Numbered from the stretch's first letter, positions 1 to 6,066 are shown. The stretch is 6,402 nt of DNA from Spirochaetia bacterium (GCA_026002305.1 BOBI01000103.1:1-6402); one strand, 5' to 3'. Translations and numbers: made by a program. The notes: generated by a model not told the origin, from the sequence alone.

Positions 1-24
1 GCTACCATAAGCAGCGCTAAAAAT
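1..24 (-). repeat. 24-bp inverted repeat, left copy (in the binding-protein signal peptide)
   Basis: Positions 1-24 are the exact reverse complement of 2229-2252. Identity stops at 25 versus 2228. In the left copy the sequence lies in its natural context, codons 7-15 of the binding-protein signal peptide. The copy touches the window edge, so its full length to the left is unknown. Confidence 0.9.
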
Positions 25-44
25 GTTCCGATAATTTTTTTCAT
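1..44 (-). CDS. 5' fragment of sugar ABC transporter substrate-binding lipoprotein
   Basis: The ATG at 44-42 opens a frame that runs off the left edge and reads MKKIIGTFLALLMVA. This is a lysine-tipped hydrophobic signal-peptide start. A strong Shine-Dalgarno precedes it. The last residues (FLALLMVA) are identical in protein and DNA to the beginning of the open frame at 2230-2253 on the plus strand. That frame continues with SVIAFTSC and a complete periplasmic binding protein. The two pieces therefore look like parts of one gene, or of two identical copies, separated by a 2.2-kb inverted block. Whether the gene continues to the left of the window cannot be seen. A duplicated binding-protein gene left of the window is the alternative. 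Confidence 0.75.
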   Translation of the reverse strand, partial: MKKIIGTFLALLMV

Positions 45-50
45 TTTCTT

Positions 51-56
51 TCCTCC
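51..56 (-). promoter_or_regulatory. Ribosome binding site of the binding-protein gene
   Basis: The minus strand reads CGGAGGAAAGAAA and then ATG. The GGAGG core is 7 nt from the start codon at 44. It is the best ribosome binding site in the transporter block. The plus-strand body at 2245 has no comparable site, which supports 44 as the authentic start. Confidence 0.75.
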
Positions 57-69
57 GAAAATTTTCTTA

Positions 70-88
70 AAAAACGTTACACGTTTTT
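70..88. promoter_or_regulatory. Perfect 19-bp palindrome, operator- or hairpin-like
   Basis: The sequence AAAAACGTtacACGTTTTT has two 8-bp perfect arms around a 3-nt spacer. It lies 26 nt upstream of the binding-protein start (ATG at 44) and just outside the tandem repeat. An AT-rich palindrome with CG-containing arms is compatible with a LacI- or ROK-type operator. As RNA it could form a short stem ending in a U run, so an attenuator or weak terminator is also possible. No regulator gene is in the window, so this assignment is inference. Confidence 0.35.
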
Positions 89-273
89 ATTCGCAGTGCG
101 CGCCAAGCGCACACGTACAAACCATTTCCTTGTAGAACAAGGCCGAAGGCCTTATTCGCAGTGCGCGCTAAGCGCACACGTACAAACCATTTCCTTGTAG
201 AACAAGGCCTAAGGCCTTATTCGCAGTGCGCGCCAAGCGCACACGTACAAACCATTTCCTTGTAGAACAAGGC
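87..273. repeat. 65-bp hairpin-rich tandem repeat, 2.9 copies
   Basis: Copies start at 87, 152 and 217 with an exact 65-bp period. The third stops at 273, lacking the last 8 bp. Copies differ at very few positions (C/T at 169 within GCGCGCYAAGCGC, and G/T in the GGCC-NAA-GGCC segment). Each unit folds into GTGCGC-gccaa-GCGCAC and CCTTGT-aga-ACAAGG. The unit junctions add AAGGCC-gaa-GGCCTT, or taa in the loop. On the minus strand, which is the operon direction, each copy also has AAGGA followed by ATG and a 12-codon frame (MVCTCALGAHCE, or S for G in copy 2) ending in TAA. The array fills the gap between the permease stop and the binding-protein start. A REP-like role in mRNA stability or termination is possible but not shown. 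Confidence 0.9.
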
Positions 274-283
274 AAAGCCCCGT

Positions 284-1267
284 CTATTTTTTCTCCAGGA
301 TACCGGCAGGTTTAGACCTGCGGCTCTTGGCAAAAATATCCATAATAACAGCCAGCGCGATGATGGCGCCGCGGATTATTTGCTGTAAGTATGAATTTAC
401 CCCAACCAGGTTCATTATGTTGTTGATAATACCAACGATGAACGCGCCTATCAAAGTTCCGGCAGCGGTTCCGATACCGCCGGAAAAACTTGTACCGCCA
501 ATGATTGCCGCCGTTAGAGCATCAAACTCGTAACCAGCGCCGGCGTTTGGAATACCGGCGTTTACCCGCGACATATAGATTACACCGGCAAGACCAACCA
601 GTACGCCGTTAATTATATAGCAGATAAATTTTGTCTTGTTTACCTTAATGCCGGAGGCGTTTGCCGCTTCCTCGTTACCGCCTATTGCATATAGTGAACG
701 TCCGAAACGGGTATGGTTAAGTATATACCATGTAAGAACGAGCATCAAAACCATAAATATAATCGGATACGGAATGATTCCTAAAAAACTCCCCTGCCCG
801 AACATATTAAATTTACCGATCTGATACTGATCCTGCCCGTTGACAAACAAAAGAACACTGCCGCGCGCTATGGTGGTAACGGCTAACGTAGCGATAAATG
901 GCGGCGCTTTATAAACACTAACAAGCAGGCCGCTTAAAGCGTTAAACGCCACGCCAACTAAAATGCCGGTACTAAACGCCATGGCAAGGTTTCCGGTTGC
1001 CTTAAAAAACATAATACCAATAACGCCTGACACAGCCAGTACCGCGCCGGACGAAAGGTCAATAAGACCGCAGATAATAAGCAATGTTTCACCAAAGGCA
1101 AGTATTGTTACCACGGAGTTTTGCCGCAGCACGTTTGTTATGTTGCTTAATGTCAAAAAATTCGGGCTTAAAATAATACCTACTATAAAAAAGGCAATAA
1201 AAATAACAAAAATACTGTACTTTCCCAGAAACGCGCCAATTTTGTTTTTATTCACTTTACCCGACAT
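284..1267 (-). CDS. Ribose-type sugar ABC transporter permease (RbsC-like)
   Basis: This 327-residue protein, a normal length for the BPD_transp_2 (RbsC/XylH/AraH) family, forms the inner-membrane channel of a sugar importer. A short cytoplasmic N-terminus precedes the first hydrophobic segment at about 17-35. The family motif around residues 59-74 (GETLLIICGLIDLSSG) corresponds to the conserved G-[QE]-T-x-V-I-x-x-G-x-I-D-L-S-x-G. The ATPase-contact loop at about 186-213 contains TRFGRSLYAIGGNEEAA and ASGIKVNKTK. The stretch YEFDALTAAIIGGTSFSGG (246-264) is also typical. The ATG at 1267 follows AAGGAATAGGAAA and lies 21 nt after the ATPase stop, so the two are co-transcribed. Substrate cannot be read from the permease. 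The neighbouring catabolic genes suggest a small polyol or sugar. Confidence 0.93.
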   Translation of the reverse strand: MSGKVNKNKIGAFLGKYSIFVIFIAFFIVGIILSPNFLTLSNITNVLRQNSVVTILAFGETLLIICGLIDLSSGAVLAVSGVIGIMFFKATGNLAMAFSTGILVGVAFNALSGLLVSVYKAPPFIATLAVTTIARGSVLLFVNGQDQYQIGKFNMFGQGSFLGIIPYPIIFMVLMLVLTWYILNHTRFGRSLYAIGGNEEAANASGIKVNKTKFICYIINGVLVGLAGVIYMSRVNAGIPNAGAGYEFDALTAAIIGGTSFSGGIGTAAGTLIGAFIVGIINNIMNLVGVNSYLQQIIRGAIIALAVIMDIFAKSRRSKPAGILEKK

Positions 1268-1288
1268 TTTCCTATTCCTTTTTTCATA

Positions 1289-2233
1289 TTATTTACTGCC
1301 TGTAGCGTATTGCATAATCAACTCTTGCGAAAAATCCGCGCGTTTTATTTCTGCCGCTATGGTTCCCTTGTGCATAACATAGATACGATCGCACATTCCC
1401 AAAAGTTCGGGCAGCTCCGAGGAAACCATAACAATGCCCTTTGTGCCGCCATGCACCAGCTCCGACATAATTTTGTATATCTCGTATTTTGCACCAACAT
1501 CGATGCCCCGTGTCGGCTCGTCAAGAATCAGTACCGACGGGTCTTTTATAAGCCACTTTGCCAGCACCACCTTTTGCTGGTTACCGCCGGAAAGGTTCCC
1601 TGCCGCAGCCTCCGCCGAGGGCGCTTTTATGCGCAGGCTGGAGAACATATCCGCTATCTCAAACGCCTCCCTGCCTTTGTGCAGAAAGCCATGATGAATA
1701 TAGCGGGCGAGGTTCGGCAGTGTGATATTTTCCTTGACACTGCGAATCAGCACCAAACCGTAACGCCGTCTGTCCTCCGAACACATAGCGAAACCGCTTG
1801 ATATGCTGTCGGTAACATTTTTAATTTTAACAGGCTTCGATTTAATCTTAATTTCGCCGGAATCTACTGTGTCCAGCCCGCTTATGGCGCGCATAACTTC
1901 GGTACGTCCGGCGCCGATAAGACCGGCAAAGCCGACAATTTCGCCCGCGTGTACATTAAAGCTGATATTGGAAAAAACACCGGCGCTGTTAAGGTTTTGG
2001 ACACTTAGCAATTCCCCGCCAATGTGTACGGTATCTTTCGGGTAATCATTGGAAAGTTCCCGCCCAACCATCATAGTGATAACCTTGTCCATATTGAGGT
2101 TTGCGGCCGCGCCAGAGCCAACCACGCAGCCATCGCGGAAAACCGTAATCCTGTCCGCTATGCGAAAAAGCTCGTCCATTTTGTGGGATATGTAAATAAT
2201 GCTCTTGCCCCGTTTTTTTAAATCAACAATTTT
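1289..2233 (-). pseudogene. Sugar ABC transporter ATPase (RbsA-like), N-terminal half missing at a sequence junction
   Basis: RbsA-type ATPases have two fused nucleotide-binding domains and are about 500 residues long. Only about 314 residues remain here. The homologous frame begins with KIVDLKKRG and then SIIYISHKMDELF, which is the end of domain 1 with its H-loop. Walker A, signature and Walker B of domain 1 are absent. Immediately upstream, inside the inverted repeat, the frame meets TAA at 2245-2243. Domain 2 is complete. Counting from the internal Met at 2179, it has a degenerate P-loop GLIGAGRTE (86-94, as is usual in RbsA domain 2), LSGGNQQ (196-202), VLILDEPTRGID (216-227) and VSSEL in place of the H-loop. 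The break lies at the 2229-2252 repeat, so the truncation belongs to the rearrangement or artefact there. In the undisturbed genome the gene is probably whole. Confidence 0.85.
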
Positions 2234-2252
2234 TAGCGCTGCTTATGGTAGC
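2229..2252 (+). repeat. 24-bp inverted repeat, right copy, at the rearrangement junction
   Basis: This is the exact reverse complement of 1-24. To its right the binding-protein frame continues naturally (GTA GCA AGT GTT). To its left the sequence abruptly becomes the reverse complement of the ABC ATPase. The crossover falls within about AATTTTT (2228-2234). ATPase and binding-protein sequences appear to share only about 5-6 bases there, which is a microhomology join. An in-frame TAA for the ATPase lies inside this copy. Confidence 0.85.
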
Positions 2253-3174
2253 AAGTGTTATCGCCTTTACATCGTGTAATAGATCGGGCGGTAAAAAGAG
2301 GGTTGTTTACATTTCACGGACAAACGGCGATGCTTTTGCAGCATGGCTTACCAATGCCATGAAAGAAGAAGCGGCTAAATATGACAACATAAAACTGGAC
2401 ACCATTGACGGACAGGGCAAGGATGAAGTGATTAACAGCGCGGTAGAAAACGCTATCACCAACAAGTACGATGTTATCATCCTGCAGCCCCAGAATATTG
2501 AAGCGCAGACACCCGCCGCGCAAAAAGCCGTAGCGGCAAAAATTCCGCTTATCACGGTAAATTTGCGCTTAACCGGCATGGAATCTGTTAGTAACAGTGT
2601 TGACGCCGTAGCTTATGAGCAGGGCGCGGTTAATGCCCGTTTGGGTCTTAATCAAATTAAACAAGGCGCAAAGGTTGTAATCCTTGACGGGCCCTCCGGC
2701 CACTTCCACTCAAGCGAGCGCCGCAGGGCATGGCAGCAGGAATTCCTTGATAAACGCCCCGATATTATTGTTGTAGGCGAACAGTTTGCCAACTGGAACA
2801 AAGACGAGGCTATGAAGTACATGGAAGACTGGGTAAATGCCACCGACAAAATCGACGCGGTTCTCTCCATGAATGATAATATGGCAACCGGTGCGATTGA
2901 GGCTGTTAAGAATAATCCAAAATACAAGGATCTCCTGGTCTACGGCGTGGACGGAACAGCGGAAGCGGCGCTCCTTATTGAGGAAGGCAGCATGACTTCA
3001 ACATCGTTCCAGAATGCCTATTTGCTTGCGGAAAACGCCATGAGGATAGCCAACAATATTGTTACAGGCAACGCTAATGGTTTTGAAAACTTTGATATTG
3101 ATTGTCCCCTTATAACAAGGGACAATGTACAGGATTTGATAACTACCCATAAGAGGGCGGGAGCGCTTAAATAA
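2245..3174 (+). CDS. Sugar ABC transporter substrate-binding lipoprotein (RbsB-like), body of the gene
   Basis: This is a type 1 periplasmic binding protein (Peripla_BP_4 family) that delivers a sugar or polyol to the RbsC/RbsA-type transporter. From the ATG at 2245 it has 309 residues. That ATG lies inside the signal peptide and has no ribosome binding site. Adding the 12 residues encoded at 44-9 on the minus strand gives 321 residues, a normal length. The lipobox is AFTS-C with the lipidated Cys at residue 11 (23 in the full form), and -3 Phe fits the relaxed spirochaetal pattern. Family blocks are VVYISRTNGDAFAAWLTNAM (20-39), VILDGPSGHFHSSERR (145-160), SMNDNMATGA (208-217) and VYGVDGT (232-238). 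The stop overlaps the SDR start by one base (TAATG), which ties transport to catabolism. As assembled here, the gene has lost its own start and promoter side. Confidence 0.9.
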   Translation: MVASVIAFTSCNRSGGKKRVVYISRTNGDAFAAWLTNAMKEEAAKYDNIKLDTIDGQGKDEVINSAVENAITNKYDVIILQPQNIEAQTPAAQKAVAAKIPLITVNLRLTGMESVSNSVDAVAYEQGAVNARLGLNQIKQGAKVVILDGPSGHFHSSERRRAWQQEFLDKRPDIIVVGEQFANWNKDEAMKYMEDWVNATDKIDAVLSMNDNMATGAIEAVKNNPKYKDLLVYGVDGTAEAALLIEEGSMTSTSFQNAYLLAENAMRIANNIVTGNANGFENFDIDCPLITRDNVQDLITTHKRAGALK

Positions 3175-3941
3175 TGATAGCTTACGAAAAGGCAGACCCG
3201 TCGTACTCGCTTGAGGGAAAAACAGCCATTATCACAGGCGGGGCGGCAGGTATTGGTTTTGCAACGGCCGAGTTTTTTGCAGAGAAGGGCGTTAATTTGA
3301 TTTTGGCTGATTTAAACAAAGACGCCTGCGGCAAGGCAAAGGCGCTTGGAGCAAAAAATATCGGTATCGCGGGCAATGTTTGCGATGCCGCGTACCGCAC
3401 AAGTGTGATTGAAGCCGGCGTTAAGGCGTTTGGAAAAATTGATATTCTTGTGAACAGCGCCGGTATCGTTGCGCTGGAAAAAGCGGAAACGTTAAGCGAA
3501 GATTTCTGGAACCGTACCATAAGCATCAACCTGACCGCGAGTTTTATGATGGCTCAAACCTTCGGCTCGTATTTGATCGGCCATAAACTGCCGGGCAGTA
3601 TCGTCAATATGGCGTCGCAAGCCGGTACCATTGCGTTGGACAAGCATGTTGCCTACTGCGCAAGCAAGGGCGGCATTATTGCCATGACAAAGGTACTGGC
3701 TATGGAATGGGGCAAATACGGTATCCGTGTAAATTGCGTATCGCCTACAGTTGTGCTTACAGAGCTTGGGCGCAAAGCATGGGACGGACCTGTTGGCGAT
3801 GCCTTAAAAAAAGAAATCCCGGCCGAACGTTTTGCCGAGCCCGACGAAATTGCCGGTGTAATTGCGTTTTTGTGCAGCAAAGCCGCGTCTATGATCACAG
3901 GGCACGACTTGTTGATTGACGGCGGGTATACCATCAAATAG
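3174..3941 (+). CDS. Short-chain dehydrogenase/reductase, probable polyol dehydrogenase
   Basis: This 255-residue classical SDR probably oxidises the imported polyol to a ketose in the cytoplasm. The Rossmann motif TGGAAGIG is at 21-28. Asp46 at the end of beta-2 (LILADL) predicts NAD rather than NADP. NSAG is at 94-97, and the catalytic tetrad is Asn119, Ser148, Tyr161 and Lys165 (YCASK). The C-terminus LLIDGGYTIK is typical of family members that act on polyols. The ATG overlaps the TAA of the binding-protein gene (TAATG), implying translational coupling. The next gene starts 16 nt downstream. With a DhaK/DhaL kinase and RpiB-like isomerase beside it, the closest characterised contexts are D-threitol dehydrogenase (DthD) of Mycobacterium smegmatis and listerial GolD. 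Exact substrate is inference. Other sugar alcohols or glycerol are possible. Confidence 0.9.
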   Translation: MIAYEKADPSYSLEGKTAIITGGAAGIGFATAEFFAEKGVNLILADLNKDACGKAKALGAKNIGIAGNVCDAAYRTSVIEAGVKAFGKIDILVNSAGIVALEKAETLSEDFWNRTISINLTASFMMAQTFGSYLIGHKLPGSIVNMASQAGTIALDKHVAYCASKGGIIAMTKVLAMEWGKYGIRVNCVSPTVVLTELGRKAWDGPVGDALKKEIPAERFAEPDEIAGVIAFLCSKAASMITGHDLLIDGGYTIK

Positions 3942-3946
3942 TGTAT

Positions 3947-3952
3947 AGGAGA
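3947..3952 (+). promoter_or_regulatory. Ribosome binding site of dhaK
   Basis: AGGAGA lies 5 nt upstream of the ATG at 3958, in the 16-nt gap after the SDR stop codon. It is a strong site and fixes the dhaK start. Confidence 0.8.
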
Positions 3953-3957
3953 CATTT

Positions 3958-4953
3958 ATGCAGCGTATATTAAACAACCCCGATGATATTGTTGACGAGA
4001 TGCTGAAAGGCTTTGTCAAGGTACACAGCGGTATTGTTACCACTACGGATAACCCCCGTGTTATTAAACGTGCCGATATGCCAAAGGATCATGTCGGCGT
4101 GGTTACAGGCGGCGGTTCCGGCCACAAGCCCGCGTTCATCGGCTATATCGGGCAGAATCTATGCGACGCTGTGGCGGTGGGCGAAATATGCTCGTCGCCA
4201 ACGGCGGCGGCCTTTCTTGACGCCTTTAAAGCGGCGAATCAGGGAAAGGGTGTTGCCTGCCTTTATGGAAATTATTCCGGCGATAACATGAATGTAAAGA
4301 TGGCGGTTAAGATGGCTAAAAAAGACGGCATCGAAGTTAAAACCGTTGTTGCAAACGATGATGTCGCGTCCGCCCCAAAAGCCGAACGTGAAAAAAGGCG
4401 CGGGGTTGCCGGCGAAGTTTTAATGTGGAAATGCGGCGGCGCCAAGGCGGCTAAAGGCGCAAGCCTCGACGAGGTAATAGCGGCGGCGCAAAAAGCCATC
4501 GACAACACACGCAGTGTTGGTATCGGGATTACGCCTTGTACGCTTCCTGCCGTGGGGAAGCCGAACTTTGAGATAAAACCCGGCACTATGGAAGTTGGCA
4601 TTGGCCACCACGGGGAGCCCGGCATAGAAGTTTGCAAGCTGGAAACAGCGGCGCTTATGGCAAAACGCATGGTGGACGTTGTCCTTCCCGATTATCCGTT
4701 TGTTAAAGGCGATGAGGTTGTGGTCCTTGTGTCGGGTTTAGGCGCGACCCCCGTAATGGAACTTTATGTGTTATACGATGAAATCGAAAAACTCTTAAGC
4801 GCACAGGGTATAAAAATTCATCGCGGTTACGCGGGTAACTATTTTACATCGCTTGAAATGATGGGCGCTACGCTTTCGGTCATGAAACTTGATGCCGAAT
4901 TAAAAGAGCTAATCGATGCGCCATGCTATGGAATGGGGATAAAACAAAAATGA
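3958..4953 (+). CDS. dhaK: Dihydroxyacetone kinase family, substrate-binding subunit DhaK
   Basis: DhaK binds a short ketose covalently so that DhaL can transfer phosphate to it. The 331-residue protein is a normal Dak1-domain length and covers the whole domain. GGGSGHKPAF is at 51-60 with His56, equivalent to catalytic His56 of E. coli DhaK. GNYSGDNMN is at 103-111 with Asp108, matching E. coli Asp109. GIGHHGEPG is at 213-221, where His217 corresponds to the histidine that forms a hemiaminal with the ketone (His218 in E. coli). Most characterised DhaK proteins have Ile in place of the first His of that pair. The stop overlaps the dhaL start as ATGA. No DhaM phosphocarrier is present, so the donor (ATP or PEP via PTS) is undecided. 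D-erythrulose is a plausible substrate given the SDR and RpiB-like neighbours. Dihydroxyacetone is the alternative. Confidence 0.94.
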   Translation: MQRILNNPDDIVDEMLKGFVKVHSGIVTTTDNPRVIKRADMPKDHVGVVTGGGSGHKPAFIGYIGQNLCDAVAVGEICSSPTAAAFLDAFKAANQGKGVACLYGNYSGDNMNVKMAVKMAKKDGIEVKTVVANDDVASAPKAEREKRRGVAGEVLMWKCGGAKAAKGASLDEVIAAAQKAIDNTRSVGIGITPCTLPAVGKPNFEIKPGTMEVGIGHHGEPGIEVCKLETAALMAKRMVDVVLPDYPFVKGDEVVVLVSGLGATPVMELYVLYDEIEKLLSAQGIKIHRGYAGNYFTSLEMMGATLSVMKLDAELKELIDAPCYGMGIKQK

Positions 4954-5591
4954 GCGGGTTTAAAAACGCAGCCGGTAAACCTGTTTTATTAAAGATTGTT
5001 GCCGCGATACAGAAAAATAAAGATTATTTGGGCGAGGTTGACGGGCTTATCGGCGACGGTGACCACGGCATGAACATGAACAAAGGTTTTACAATGTTTG
5101 CAGGCGAAATTGCAGGTAAAGAAATTAGCTTTTCGGACGGGCTTGACGAGCTTGGCAACTTGCTATTTTCAAAAATAGGCGGCTCTATGGGGCCGATTTA
5201 CGGCACGGTTTTTATGGGTATGGCCGAGGCGGGAAGCGATCTTGACGGTATAGACACCGCAGGTCTGGCAAAAATGTTTGGGGCAGGGCTTGAAGGCTTA
5301 CAGGGCATTGTAGAAGCGAAGGTCGGCGATAAGACCCTTGTTGATACGCTTTCCCCGGCTTTTGACGCCCTAAAAACAGCCGCCGCCTGTGGCGCGGATT
5401 TTAAAAGCGCCCTGGCCGCCATGAAAACCGCCGCGGAAAAAGGCCGCGACTCAACAAAAGATTTGGTTGCCAAATTCGGGCGCTCCAGCAGGCTGGGGGA
5501 ACGCTCGCGGGGCGTGCTCGACGCGGGCGCTTGTTCCTGTTGTATAATCTTGAGCGCTATTGCCGACGGCATAGCGGAACAGTTAAGTTAA
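4950..5591 (+). CDS. dhaL: Dihydroxyacetone kinase family, nucleotide-binding subunit DhaL
   Basis: DhaL supplies the nucleotide phosphate to the ketose held by DhaK. The ATG at 4950 overlaps the dhaK TGA (ATGA) and gives 213 residues, the usual Dak2 size. An in-frame ATG at 4923 adds nine residues inside dhaK and has no ribosome binding site, so it is less likely. The Mg-ADP site is seen as Asp31, Asp36 and Asp38 in DGLIGDGDHGMNMNKGF. The glycine-rich helix end is GGSMGPIYGT, where GGSSG is more usual. DTLSPAFDAL and FGRSSRLGERSRG followed by LDAGACS match the family C-terminus, with DAGA where DPGA is common. All kinase motifs are present, so activity is expected. The two deviations may mark a substrate subclass. 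Confidence 0.93.
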   Translation: MSGFKNAAGKPVLLKIVAAIQKNKDYLGEVDGLIGDGDHGMNMNKGFTMFAGEIAGKEISFSDGLDELGNLLFSKIGGSMGPIYGTVFMGMAEAGSDLDGIDTAGLAKMFGAGLEGLQGIVEAKVGDKTLVDTLSPAFDALKTAAACGADFKSALAAMKTAAEKGRDSTKDLVAKFGRSSRLGERSRGVLDAGACSCCIILSAIADGIAEQLS

Positions 5592-5597
5592 GGGGGT
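5590..5597 (+). promoter_or_regulatory. Shine-Dalgarno of the RpiB-family gene
   Basis: AAGGGGGT overlaps the dhaL stop codon (TAA at 5589-5591). Three in-frame starts follow: GTG 5596, ATG 5599 and GTG 5602. GTG 5596 lies inside the site and is excluded. ATG 5599 is close to it (5 nt from AAGG). GTG 5602 is better spaced from the full site. I chose ATG 5599, with 5602 as a real alternative. Confidence 0.55.
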
Positions 5598-5598
5598 G

Positions 5599-6057
5599 AT
5601 GGTGACAATCGTAATAGGCTGCGATAACGCGGCGGTACCGTTAAAACTTGAGCTTATCAAATTTCTTGAGGGCAAGGGCGTTACAATAGAAAATGCCGGA
5701 TGCGACAGCCCCGACGATCCCACAAATTATCCCACGGTGGCAAAACGCGCCTGCGAGTCGATTATCAAATCGGGCTTTAAAAAACGCGGTATTCTAATCT
5801 GCGGCACCGGAATTGGTATGTGCATTAGCGCCAACAAATTTAAAGGGATACGCGCCGCCGTCTGCCACGACAACTTTTCCGCCGAGCGCTCAATATTGAG
5901 CAACAACGGCAATGTCCTCTGCATGGGCGAGCGCGTAATTGGCCATGAGCTTGCCAAAAAAATCGCAGGGGAGTGGATCACCCTCGAATTTAAAGACGGC
6001 CCCTCGTCACCAAAGGTGCAAGAAATAATAGACCTTGAAAGCGCAAACATGAAATAA
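5599..6057 (+). CDS. rpiB: RpiB/LacAB-family sugar-phosphate isomerase, active site altered
   Basis: The family interconverts aldose and ketose phosphates in the cytoplasm. From ATG 5599 the protein has 152 residues, close to E. coli RpiB. Conserved features are VIGCDNAAVPLK at the N-terminus with Asp9, catalytic Cys68 and Thr70 in ICGTGIG, SANKFKGIRAAVC (77-89) and GERVIG (110-115). By my manual alignment, E. coli His10 is Asn10 here. The ring-opening His99 is Ser101. The phosphate-binding Arg133/Arg137 region is replaced by GPSSPKV. The base that moves the proton is therefore kept, but ring opening is not. This fits an acyclic substrate such as D-erythrulose 4-phosphate (the DerI role in the D-threitol pathway) better than ribose 5-phosphate. 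It is the last gene of the operon, 7 nt after dhaL. It is not a LacA-type subunit, because those lack the Cys. Confidence 0.9.
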   Translation: MVTIVIGCDNAAVPLKLELIKFLEGKGVTIENAGCDSPDDPTNYPTVAKRACESIIKSGFKKRGILICGTGIGMCISANKFKGIRAAVCHDNFSAERSILSNNGNVLCMGERVIGHELAKKIAGEWITLEFKDGPSSPKVQEIIDLESANMK

Positions 6058-6066
6058 TTGCAGGCT

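Noticed and set aside
87..273. CRISPR array
   Set aside because: The 65-bp units are contiguous near-identical tandem copies with no variable spacers, and there are no cas genes.
1310..2221. Plus-strand open frames opposite the ABC ATPase (for example 1310-1801, 1803-2045)
   Set aside because: They are antisense shadows of a strongly conserved ABC ATPase and have no recognisable domains.
2179..2245. Met at 2179 as the true ATPase start, giving an intact 296-residue ATPase
   Set aside because: The conserved H-loop sequence IIYISHK lies in frame just upstream, so the Met is internal to domain 1 and the N-terminus has been cut away.
1..2252. Phase-variable invertible switch using the 24-bp inverted repeats
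   Set aside because: Flipping between the repeats restores the binding protein but not the ATPase, because an in-frame TAA within the repeat still precedes the ATPase remnant. No recombinase gene is nearby, and the repeat is ordinary coding sequence of the binding protein.
4923..4949. Upstream ATG start for dhaL
   Set aside because: It has no ribosome binding site and adds residues unlike DhaL N-termini. ATG 4950 overlaps the dhaK stop in the usual ATGA arrangement.
5599..6057. LacA/LacB galactose-6-phosphate isomerase subunit
   Set aside because: LacA lacks the catalytic Cys seen here, no second subunit is present, and the neighbours are not tagatose-pathway genes.
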